A DNA stretch of 64,000 nt from Escallonia rubra. Taxonomy: Eukaryota; Streptophyta; Magnoliopsida; Escalloniales; Escalloniaceae. The position numbers and the translations under genes were made by a program. Positions 34,601 to 44,700 of the stretch are shown here, in pieces. Location of the stretch: the NCBI GenBank assembly GCA_033065855.1, contig JAVXUO010001613.1, positions 124,001 to 188,000 on the forward strand. Reading direction: 5' to 3'. Numbering within the stretch: the stretch's first letter is position 1; every line of letters begins with the position of its first letter. The notes beneath the pieces are model-generated. The model worked only from the letters and a program-made list of their open reading frames with translations. It was not told the DNA's origin and did no database searches.

Positions 34601-37567
34601 ATGTAAATGAAGAGAGTGGCGTTTAAGAAAGTCCGTAATGAGTGGAAACATGTATTGGGGGACATACCTAGGTTGTTTTCCGTATTCAGAGTTCGGTTGA
34701 GAGAGAGGGAAGGAAAATGGGAAGCACCTATGTTACATGGACCCTTCACTTTGGGGTGAAGGGGCGGTGTCGACATGACTCGACGCCGACACGGGTATGG
34801 GATCCGTGTCGGATCCGTCATCTGCCGGACAGATACGCCACGTCGACATTCCACAGAAATTCCGTGATGGTGGAAGGGAGAACGGGGGACATGCATTTTG
34901 TCTTTACCATGCTGAAGTTGCTTTATGCTTTGAATGCACCTCCAAGGGTATCAAGATCTTAGTCTTGACAAGAGGCAGTTTTCTAGTTGCAAAGTCGATC
35001 AAAATGATTTGTTCTTTATTAAGCTAGCGCACATTAAAAGCCCTCCCAGTTTTTTCTTTTGTTGCTCTTTTTGCGCAAGGGTTATGGCAACTGTGCCACA
35101 CTTATATAACTTTCTTGTTGGTGGTGTTGTTCTTTATGGTGATGTCAATAATGAGAAAAGGAGTCTATTATAGGTAGGGAGGCCCAGTGCTCAGCTTCCC
35201 CAATTGCAGGGGTCTGGGGAGGGTTGATGTACTCCCTCTTCAGTAGAGAATGTTTTGATACAACTAGGTTTTGTCTAAGTATTGACTTCAGACTTTTATA
35301 CCCAGCACTTCCTAAATGGTTTTACAACAAGCGTTCGCTTAAATTCTAGGCTAAAAGAAGAGAAAGTTTGCCATCTGTTCTCCAACATTTCCATCTAAAA
35401 CGGGCTTCAGTGATTTCCTCTTTTTGTTTTTTCAACCTGAGACAGTCATAGATTTTGATGACGAAGCAAGTCATTTCCACTATACATAAAGCTTCAACTT
35501 TAAGCATTGCAACCTTTATCATAAGGTTCATTTAAGTTGCAGTCTGTTATATCCATCATAACCTATGAAGAAGTCTAAGTGTCTATTTCTTTAGTCTAGC
35601 ACTTTCAATAGTGCTAGTTGATAATGCTTGCCGTATTTTATCTCTAAGGAATTTAGGGTGTTTGTCTTTTAACCATAACGGACCAAAGAAGTTCGGTATT
35701 GCTGTCTACTAAGTTGTGGGAAGTGCTTATTTGCCTAAGTTTTGTGCAGTGGAGTTGCATCTTTGGAGGGCTACCTACCGTAACCTTAAGGGGTTGCACT
35801 ATACTTTGGGCCAGCCTTTTCTTCAAAAAGTTATAATTAAGAATCACGTTCTTTTTGGGACTCTGTTTATTGCTGCATTAGGGCTTATGTTTTTTATGTA
35901 GGCAAATACGGACAACTTATACGTCTGTCCAAAGTGCACTATCCACTCTCTTTTCCACTTCTATATGTTCTTGCTTCAATAACTTGCCCAACCTTTTTCA
36001 AGGTAATGAAGAGGAGCTTATGATTTTTGCAACACCTTCTGGAGAGATGGCTGAACATTCAGGCTCTAATTCCCAGAATGAAATAGGACGTTGCAAGGCT
36101 GGTAACAAAATGTGCAGCAGTTTAGAAGCAAGGGACCCACCTTCAGACTACATGCTTTGCGATATTTGTTGCAGTGAACCTGGTTTCTGCCGAGATTGTT
36201 GTTGTATTCTTTGTTCCAAGACTATTGACCCCGCCCAGGGTGGCTACGGTTTCATTCGATGTGAAGCAAATGCAGATGAGGGCTGTATTTGTGGACATAT
36301 GGCCCACATAGAATGCGGTCTTCGATGTTACATGGCTGGGACAGTAGGAGGAAGCATCGGTTTGGACGCAGAGTACTTCTGTCGTCGTTGCGACGCGAGG
36401 ACAGATCTGGTCCCACCCATAACAAAGCTTTTACAGACCTGTCAATCTGTTGATTCCCGGGATCTTATTGAGAAGATTCTGAATACTGGTGTTTGTATAT
36501 TGCGTGGCTCACGGAGAACGAGTGCAAAGAAGTTGTTGTGCCATATCGAGTTGGCCATGGAAAAGGTATAACTGATTAATTGGTGAACTTTAATGCTTGT
36601 TTTAGGGTTTGTGATCCAGCAGCATGACCAGTCTGATGTTTACGTCAGCTTAAGAGCGGGACGGGTTTTGAAGACATCTGGAAAGTGGACGACATCTCAG
36701 ATGTTACCACAGGTAACTTTTCTCTCCACCACATGCTGTATTCTGTTACGAGGGTTTATATCTGTCCAAAAAGCCTGCTTTGGGACATGAAAAATAAATG
36801 TTTTTCATTCCTTTTATGCCTTGAAGTACATAAAGTTTTCTTGTAAGGGCATCTCTTGTTGGTTAAAGCGTGGTTTGGGGTTGATTCACTGATTTAATAC
36901 CCATTTTTTGTCAAGACACCCGTTTTCCATACTTCTACCACTCTTTCTTGTATATGTTTATCAGTTGTATATAACTTTCGTGTATATACTGCAAGCATGC
37001 ACTGGAGCCAACTTCTACCCAACACCCTTTTTTTATTCCTAAAGTGAGCAATAAATTTACCTTCAAAACTTCGCACGTGTATACAATCTCTTTCAGTTCC
37101 TTGATTTTTCAGTGTGTCATTTGATGATAGGAGAGGTGCCTCGTGATGAGATTGAAGCCACAGATAAGGAGGAACCCCTAGACAGCAGAACAGGCTCGCC
37201 ACAAGATATATATGGAAAATTTGACCATCGAATCGAATCTTTTAAACTCGAGGATGAGATTGATCAGATCCTGTTGGCGCTGAGGAAGTCACAAGAGTCT
37301 GAATACAGAATTGCAGAGGAGAGGCTTCTTGCTCAAAAAACCCATCTTTTAAATCTTTATCAACAGCTTGACAAGGAGAGATCTGAACTTGCAAGCCACA
37401 CATCATCTGTTGACCCAGATGCCTTGCTCGATGCTGTCCTGAACCGGGTTAATCAGGTAAAGCGGGAGATCATGAAGCTCAGGGAAATGGAAGAAGTGGC
37501 CAAGGGCTTCGGAAAAACTTCCAATGCTATTCTAAAGGAACATTTTAGTTTCGAAAGTGAACATTGA
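31697..37567 (+). CDS. OBERON-type PHD-finger protein with MBD-like N-terminal domain
   Basis: Four coding exons, 31697-32072, 36003-36565, 36649-36712, 37113-37567, in matched phases, giving 485 residues. Residues about 35-115 (LPYAPVDWPKPGDKWTWRVG...RAAFPS-like) resemble a methyl-CpG-binding-type fold. Residues about 177-258 form the Oberon-like PHD: CDICCSEPGFCRDCCCILC, then CICGHMAHIECGLRCYMAG and YFCRRCD. The C-terminal part (about 365-470) is charged and coiled-coil-like (EDEIDQILLALRKSQESEYR). Family role: chromatin reading in the nucleus; OBERON proteins act in meristem formation. The start has an in-frame stop (TAG) three bases upstream. Intron 2 is 3.9 kb and carries a 1.2-kb transposon. 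Exon 3 is only 64 bases. The exact family member is not recognised, so no symbol is given. Confidence 0.88.
33102..34321. mobile_element. Mutator-like non-autonomous element, 1.2 kb, with 9-bp target duplication
   Basis: Ends are GGGATAATTCTATTTTAGTC on the left and, in reverse complement, GGGATAATATGAGTTTGGTC on the right, with the similarity continuing into CCCTT.TA.TTT. Direct repeats TTTTAAAAA (33093-33101) and TTTGAAAAA (34322-34330) match 8 of 9. This fits a Mutator-like insertion of moderate age. The inside is C/A-rich on one side and GA-rich on the other (a GA run near 34114), without a transposase frame. It lies in the PHD gene's long intron. Confidence 0.8.
34728..34880. mobile_element. 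Fragment of a foldback element related to 45.9-46.2 kb
   Basis: Starts CTATGTTACATGGACCCTTC and continues through CGACGCCGACACGGGTATGG and CCGTGTCGGATCC, like the right arm (in reverse) of the foldback element at 45884-46223. Only one arm is clear. The right boundary is a guess. Confidence 0.45.
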
Positions 37568-39190
37568 CATTAGTCCTGGTGCAACTCTTGTCTGTACTCA
37601 TCGCCTGTTTGTATCAAATTTTGTTGCTGAGTCTATTCTTACATCTTGCATTGTAACATTCATGTAAACAGCCTGTAGCCTGATGACATAATATTTTCTT
37701 CTACTTTTGTTGCCTATGCAAACCCTAATCCTCATTTTACTTATCTAAGGTTGACTTTTTTCTATGCTGTAGTTTGTTCCATCTATGAACCCTATACTAA
37801 GAACCCACTAATTAGGCTTTCGTTCCAACTTGAACATCAAACTACGTGACTGAATTCCGAAGGCCTGCCAAGGCATGTGGCAACCTGCACTAGGAGAAAT
37901 TTTGGTGTAATTTGTGGCACTATGAATCAGGTGCTCTGCCAAGGCATGTGACTACCGGCATTAGGCTAAATTTTGGTGTAATTTGTGGCACCGTGTATCA
38001 GATGAACGTGTTCGGAGCCTAAATGAGCAACTGTTGATCGTCGAGATGGTTGTACGGATTTGATCACCAAGTTTGACTTTGAGTTCGTTCCCTCGAGAAG
38101 CCCTCGTACAGAATGCGCAAGGTTCTTCTGGTCTGGAGAAATGACAGCAGTTTTTGCCATCCTCTGGCATGGATAACTACAGCAGTAAGGCGCAATGTAC
38201 ATCCAGGAGCTTGAAATTTTCTACGTTAACTAGCAATGTTGTGAAGTTGCCTTGGAATCTCTTCACCAGCAACACACAGTCCTGAAAACTGGATTATGAT
38301 GGCCTCAGCATTCCCGCCTCCTCTTCTCTCCCGTTTCTGAAAAGTCTCGACGTTCATATTCGTAATTTATCTAATGATGTACCTGCCCTGTTGTCGAGGA
38401 TCTATCCATAAAAGGACGCGTAGGTGGTCAAGAGCAGTTGGCATTTGGATGTATCAGGATCAGCACTGAATGAGATTGCATGCTGCCATCGTGCTGGGGA
38501 TGAGCAAGAGTAACATTAAGTAGCTTTAGATACTCCGCTCCTTGAATGCTGAAAATTTTCTAATAGTTTTGGATTCCAAATTTTGCACTTTAAGGTGTAA
38601 TGTCCAAAAAAAGAATCATTCAAATTCATCGATTAGTTAAGGAGATATGATATCTCAAAGTCGGGTAGGTATTAGTTAAGGATTAAAAAGGGTCAAAAAA
38701 TATGAATTCTCGCATTTGTTCAGAAAATGAAAAGATTAAGGGCATTTAAGTAGTCTTGTGACATGCTTTATTGTTTTACAAACACAAAGTATGCATGACT
38801 ACATGTACAGTGCGTCTCGTTAGTTGCCAAATGTGATTCGCTATATAAAGGGTTTCAAACTTCCTCTCAAATTTATGTCTGCTAATTACTTCTCTTATTT
38901 TCATACTACTTATTTTTTCAACATAGAATACATAGGTTTGCGCTCCATATATTGGTAAATCTTATGGTGCAAATCGATTCTTGAACTTCCAAGATATGAA
39001 GATGAAGGAATGCTGGAGTTTATAAAGTATAACTCAAAAGTTTTGAAGAAATTAAGAGAGTATGCAAAAGAGAAGAGGTACAGATGCCAGAAATTGTTTT
39101 AAGTGTCGCTGAGGTTTGAAAACTTGTGAAATGAGGCTGCAACGATTGCGCTGTTCTTAACGACTTAATCTATCCACTTCAATCCCTTTT
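37568..39190. other. PHD gene 3' flank with a 71-bp tandem repeat
   Basis: Holds the 3' UTR of the PHD gene. At 37863-38003 a unit is repeated once with a 71-bp period (TGCCAAGGCATGTG, then AAATTTTGGTGTAATTTGTG, then GGCAC). Further right, about 38640-38950, is AT-rich with a TATATAAAGG box and could be old LTR sequence, but I cannot show it. Confidence 0.45.
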
Positions 39191-39320
39191 CTAATAAACC
39201 AAGAATCCCAGGAATTTTCTAGGAGTTACACTAAATGCACATTTACGAGGATTATGTTTTAAAGAAAGTTTCTTCATCCTTTCAACGTGGTGGTAACGTT
39301 GCCTTCGGCATATAATTACA
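39191..39320 (-). mobile_element. Ty3/gypsy reverse transcriptase fragment (fossil)
   Basis: A short leftward frame contains a run resembling the KLNP.KC.FGV..GKFLGF(L/I)V block of Ty3/gypsy reverse transcriptase. Only this short piece is recognisable; no other domains or terminal repeats were found nearby. It is a broken, old remnant. Confidence 0.6.
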
Positions 39321-39544
39321 GTGAAATTTAAAGCAACTCGTGTTTGAAGCGAATTTAGTTTGGTTCCATATTTTAGATTAGCTAACAAAGAGATTCAAGG
39401 AAGTGAGACGATCTCATTTAGCAAAGCAAACACGCAAAATAGCTCTACTGAATGTCATTAACTCTATAGGCTCTCTTATAATACTAGATACTTATCTCGA
39501 AAGAAACATAAACTTACTTTAAGAACTAATTGATCGCAATACAT

Positions 39545-39662
39545 AACACAATAATCTTTAACGTCGCAATGCATAACACAATAAATCCATGTGACAATCT
39601 TTAACGTCACGATCGCAATGCATAACACAATAAATCCATGTGACCATCTTTAACGTCTCGAT
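39545..39662. repeat. About 49-bp tandem repeat, two full copies and a partial
   Basis: GCAATGCATAACACAATAAA, then TCCATGTGAC(A/C)ATCTTTAAC and GTC(A/T)CGAT, repeats with a period of about 49 bp, preceded by a partial copy with CAATACATAACACAATAATC. It lies just past the stop codon of the leftward HSP20-like gene. Confidence 0.85.
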
Positions 39663-39762
39663 ATCGCCGAGAGTTACGTATAAAAGTTGTCTACAATATT
39701 TGTTTGTAAACGCACGTACAAATAAAGCTCGAAATTTGTCAAGAGAGATTGATAAAGGTTCA

Positions 39763-40275
39763 TTACTGTACAAGTATGACACGCCGGCTCATGCCTCCCC
39801 AAACTTCCCTTCCGCCACTGCATCCGCCGCCGCCGCCGCCGTCGTCCTTCGGCACCGTAACGACGAGCTCTCCGTCCACAACCACAGCGCTCGCAAGTTC
39901 CGGCCGCGTCGCCGCCGGCAGCCTGAACCTCCACACGTCAACCTCCAGCTTATCCAACAACAAATCCGCCACGTCACCGACACCCCGAATCACGACCTTC
40001 GTCACGCCGTCGTGAATCTCCACCGCTCGAGCCCTAACGCCGCCGCGAGCGGCGTCGTCCCCGATTGCGGCGACGAACCGGACGCATTCGGGGCTGTCCT
40101 CGATCGAGACGTCGGCGTCGGAAGGGAACGGGAGCTCGAGGACCTTGCTGAACACGTGAGGGAGGCGGCGGAGCCTCTTCGGGGCGGATCCTTCCATTAC
40201 GTTTCGGGCTTGGGTAGAATCCATGGCGTCACGAGCGGAGATGTTTCGCTTCGTCGCGACGGGATGGACCTTCAT
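39763..40275 (-). CDS. HSP20-like chaperone superfamily protein
   Basis: Single-exon frame of 170 residues from the ATG at 40275 (MKVHPVATKRNI). Residues about 35-130 hold an alpha-crystallin-like beta-sandwich: RLRRLPHVFSKVLELPFPSD, ADVSIEDSPECVRFVAA, AVEIHDGVTKVVIR, VDVWRFRLP and LASAVVVDGELVVTVPK. A glycine run and a basic tail follow. The KRLRRLPHVF.KVLELP(F) start is typical of a plant group annotated as HSP20-like, distinct from the canonical heat-induced sHSPs, so a role in heat stress is not implied. The frame stays open upstream to an ATG at 40419, but that part looks like leader, with TTTCAG-like sequence before the chosen start. The gene is very GC-rich compared with its flanks. 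Relatives I recall: At4g14830 and At3g22530. Confidence 0.85.
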   Translation of the reverse strand: MKVHPVATKRNISARDAMDSTQARNVMEGSAPKRLRRLPHVFSKVLELPFPSDADVSIEDSPECVRFVAAIGDDAARGGVRARAVEIHDGVTKVVIRGVGDVADLLLDKLEVDVWRFRLPAATRPELASAVVVDGELVVTVPKDDGGGGGGCSGGREVWGGMSRRVILVQ

Positions 40276-41459
40276 GATGGCTTCGACTTGAAGGGCTGAA
40301 ATGAAGAGGAATAAGATCAGGTGGGGAAGAATCGAATTTTGGATAAGATTGGGGTGGGGAAAAGGTATGGATGGGCTCATGAAGGAATATGGTGCTGCAT
40401 TTGGTGTCTTGCTTTTCAAGATTTGACCAGAAAACCTAATTTTGATTTTACATGATTGGGATTAGATGCTGATTTGGGTATTAGACTTTAATTTCGTCAT
40501 TTGACCGCATGTTCTTTTATGGTCAAAGTAAACACCGTAAAAAATGTACATTCGTTTGTATTTTAACTACAGTAACAAAATTCTTTTAATAACAAGTATT
40601 TATTGAGTGGGCAAAATTCAAGAGGGTGAGAAAATAAACTAACGACAATATCACCGCTAGTGATTTATTTAAGGTGCATTAGTTTGAATTTGTAAAGTTT
40701 TGCGGCACAGTAGAAAATTGTTTGCTTTTATAGCACAAAATGATGTTCCCAACTTTGTTAAATTTTGCCAAAGACTTGCTAATACTGACGATTTGAAGAT
40801 TTTTATACAGTGTTAGGTATTTGAATTGTTGGACTATTGAAGTGCACGTTTAGACTTACTTATAATCTTGCATTGAATAAGTATAAAAAATAAGTTGAAC
40901 TTATATACTTTGATGGACTAAGTTCTATTGACTTAAGCTTTTAAGTTGAGTCAGACTCAACCAGTATACACTACGCCCCGTGTCTCCCCAAGAATCCTAA
41001 CGTTGCAATTCATCAAGGGCACCCTTTTACGGACATCTTTAACTACCACCAATATCAACACTTTTTTAATGGCACTAATTCAAAATCATTAAACATATTC
41101 AGCCACCACAGTTTATCGCTATATGAAGACTTGTAAGCTTTCCTACGACAACACCGAGTGCAGCCAAAATATTTACAATTGTTAATGTCATCTACGCATC
41201 TTCCTTTTTCCTTTTTTTAGATGGTATTTCTTGTGTCCAAAAATTATATTTAGTACGCGGAAATCGATCAGGGATTTATTGTTCTAGATTATTCCTCCCT
41301 CTTCAGAAAGAAGCAAGGTGAATAGATACAAACTGCCCAGTATCTAGTCCAGAATTTCAATGGAGATTATTCTGCACTGATCCTACAAAGGCACATTCTG
41401 TTCTTGGAACTGTCTTCGACTTTTTCTGCTATTTTACCACCGTAAGTCATAACATTATT
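40276..41459. other. Intergenic with a possible degraded MITE (41030-41175)
   Basis: Upstream flank of the HSP20-like gene. Near 41030-41175, CGCTATATGAAGAC and GAGTGCAGCCAAAAT resemble the right arm of the 3.1-kb Mutator-like MITE, with a CAACACTTTTTTA centre. No gene seen. Confidence 0.4.
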
Positions 41460-41599
41460 AACCCCAAGGGGTGGTGGAGTAGTAAAGGGCCTTGATGAAT
41501 GACCTCAAAGTCTCGAGTTTAAATTTTCACGACGGACAATATGAATCACGACAGACAATATGAATTGCAGTTTTGACTATTCCAAAAAAAACAAAAATA
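41460..41599 (+). mobile_element. tRNA-like SINE, copy A
   Basis: About 140 bp: head ACCCCAAGGGGTGGTGGAGT, body TGACCTCAAAGTCTCGAGTTT (a degenerate pol III B box), 3' tail of A-rich sequence (CCAAAAAAAACAAAAATAA). Flanking direct repeats of 16 bp (41444-41459 AAGTCATAACATTATT and 41600-41615 AAGTCATAATATTGTT) match at 14 positions. This is a textbook SINE insertion. The body has a short internal duplication of GACAATATGAAT. It lies about 200 bases beyond the stop of the leftward unknown gene. Confidence 0.85.
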
Positions 41600-41796
41600 A
41601 AGTCATAATATTGTTCCTTCTTTTTTACCATCACATATATAGTTCTGTTTCGAGACATTGACACATTTCTTGTTTAGCCAATTTGGTTAAAATAGATGAC
41701 TACAGAGAATCTATATTTACAACAGTCTCGGAGTAGTAAAGCTCTGATTTCCAAAGGCTCCCCTCGCACGTCAAACTGACACCAAACCTTTATCAG

Positions 41797-44700
41797 CTAA
41801 GGCATGTCGGGACTTGAAGAAACTTCGCGTTCATGCATCCGATGCCTACGACGAGATCTCTTATGGCTACGGCTCTGTCTTCTGGGTGATTTGCCAGGGG
41901 AATCAGGACGAGGGATCTCCTCGACTCCTTGTGGGGGACCAAAAACACAGGCAAAAGGATCTGCCATTGCATCAACAGCACTTTTCACCTACAATTGTAC
42001 ATAAATCAACAAACAGATGAGCCCTTTTTCTTTCTCGGAGAAATCAAACAAGTCTGTCAGCCGTGATAGAAGTGGTTTAAACAAGGATTCTGCCCTCTCA
42101 TCACCAATTTCGAAATATTACCCATGAACTATAATTATATGACAATAAAAAAGAAAGGCAGGTATACCTGTTTGCTTGCGAAAACTTGTTTGGTTTGCAA
42201 ATCAGCCTTGTCATCATTGTTGAAGCTCTCATGTTCTCTCTCAGAATGATCAACGTTATCACCAGAAAAAGTCCGATAACGCAACCTTAACTTTAGCTGG
42301 TCTGGGGATGAATCGACATACACCCTCTCAGAATAAAAATGTTTGGACATGAGGTGAAGATACTTTTGCTGGTCTGCGTGAGGCTTTTTCAGCATTCTAC
42401 CATATGAAAATACTTCCATTACTATGAATTGTAGGATATATCACACGGACATCAATGAAAGAGAAAAGGAAAAACAGACACACAAGTATTCCCTTATTAG
42501 TTGATTCATCCAGCATCACTTGGTTCAGTTTAAATGTATTTGGGAAATGAATAACACCCAGAAAGATGAAGAATGCTACTTGATCATTGATTAGCCAATA
42601 TTCTTATGACCCCCAGGTACTCGAACTTTTTACGTTCTTAAGAAGGCCGAGGACATCCACCAACGTAGGCAGATCGCCCAAAACAAAACAGTCTGTTGCA
42701 GAACTACAACTCGATGGTATTAGGATCTTTATTGACTCCTTGAAAGTGTACTGGTCATTACAAACTCTTCTCTGCTTCTCTTTCTCAATCCAAAATTGTT
42801 CATCTATGACTACCATGAAACCAGGACCTCACTTGCACTCTGATGCCGCAAGTCATAGTCCATAATAGCAGACTGAAAGGATGGGCCATGCCTCACCTCA
42901 TGTATCTTTTCCTCCATTTTCCACACTACCAAACTCTAGTTATGCAGTTACTAAGATTTATCAGTATTCTTCCTTAACAGACCGCCAATATTCCTTCAAA
43001 TTCCTGTACGAATGGTATGTATTTATTGAAGACATCTTGACCGAAAAACTGATACAGAAAGAGAACTGCTGTCAAACACAAAGCGTTTTAGTGATCTAGT
43101 GAACAGTCATAAAAGCAGTGCCTGCCACAGCTCATTGCATGTGTTGTTCCACAGAAGAGTTTCTTGGGCAGTAAGCAGTTCATATAACAGACAAACGGAT
43201 TTTTATGGCATTGATTCATCATGCCAAACTAAGCGTAGCACCCAGACTTGATAATTCGAGTCTCAACCCAGCCACAACGCTATTTCCACTTCCCCCATTC
43301 CCTTTAATCGATGAAGAAGAAAATGGCAAAAATATCTATTCTCTTGCACACGTAATAGAAATGAAAACTTGTAAAAGTAAAAAAGTTACAAAAAAATTCC
43401 AAGCACATCTAATCCGAGTCTTCCTTATAGTAATAGGAACTTTTGATGCTATTATCCTATCGGTTGTTCAGTGCAGTCAGAAACACGGAAGTGCGTAACT
43501 CCTAACTCTATTTTACTGCCCAGAAAGGATTTTTCCATAGTCATTTGCTTTCCTTCAAAAGTTTTCGAGGAAATTGGATTTTATCTAGCTCTTTAATTCA
43601 ACAAACCCATGGCGGACCGTAAGATATTGACAGCTATGAGCAAAATAAGTTAATTTGTCCAATAAATAAAAACTCTAATTGTGATTTTATTCCTGTAAAG
43701 AGGAATCATAGCGCACGTCAGATATGAGGCGCTTATCTAGATTTTTAATATGTGGGTACGTTTTTATGTTTAAGTTCCCCGGTGTGCAAGAAGATGGCAT
43801 GCCACACGTCCATTTGCAGTCATTACAAGCGTACAAATTGCGCTAACAACTATCTAGCTAGCCGTTATATTGATGATCTTAATTTACTTGTACCCTAGGT
43901 TTCTTGTAAGGGCTATTTGACTTGGCACTCCATAAAATGTTAATGACACTCCAAATCCAGCCATGCGTGATTGTGCTGTAAGCACACCGTTATTAACAAA
44001 TTATAGAGTGCCAATAACAATTTCCTTCTTTCCTGTCTCTACAAATTTAGCCAAAAATTTATGTGGAAAAGTTTCATATTAAAGGGCATATCTGCCTCTC
44101 TTTTCTTGATGTTTTTAAGCACTGAAGTCCCATTGGTTAAAAGCTAAATTCTGAATATATGCTACTCCTCCAAGTTAACTAGTGTAAAATTTGAATTCTT
44201 GGAATGACCTATTATTAGTATAAAGTACTCCGAGTCCTGTTTCCTGTTATGACCAACCTTCAGATGATATAACTCCCACTAATGCACTTTTTTAGTTCCA
44301 AATACCACAATCATTTCAGGCAACTAAACAAAACTCAGAATACCTTATAGCTGAGCAGTAAAGAAGGACTTACATATCTGCCAACTCTCGCTGCATCCGA
44401 GTTCCATTTAGGGAAAGAATGTGTTTAACGCCTAAATCTATCGACTTATGAAAACTCCAGGATCCAGAAAGAACAGCACCTCCTACAAAAAGTGGAATTA
44501 ATTGATTTAGCACCAACTGTATAATATCTGCAAATCTCATGCATATAAAACCTACCCAAGGCTTTCAGGAGAAGTAAGTACATAGGTTACCGGAAAAATT
44601 GTATTTGTTGAACAGGGTCGAGAGACCTTAGAACAAAGACCACTCTAAACAAAGTATGCTGAAAATTCTGTAAGTAGAAAGATCAATGAGACAGCATATC

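Noticed and set aside
39545-39662. Repeats considered as a CRISPR-like array
   Set aside because: Contiguous tandem units without spacers in a plant nuclear context.
39640-40299. Rightward 219-residue frame opposite the HSP20-like gene
   Set aside because: Antisense to a recognisable alpha-crystallin-like domain; composition explains its length.
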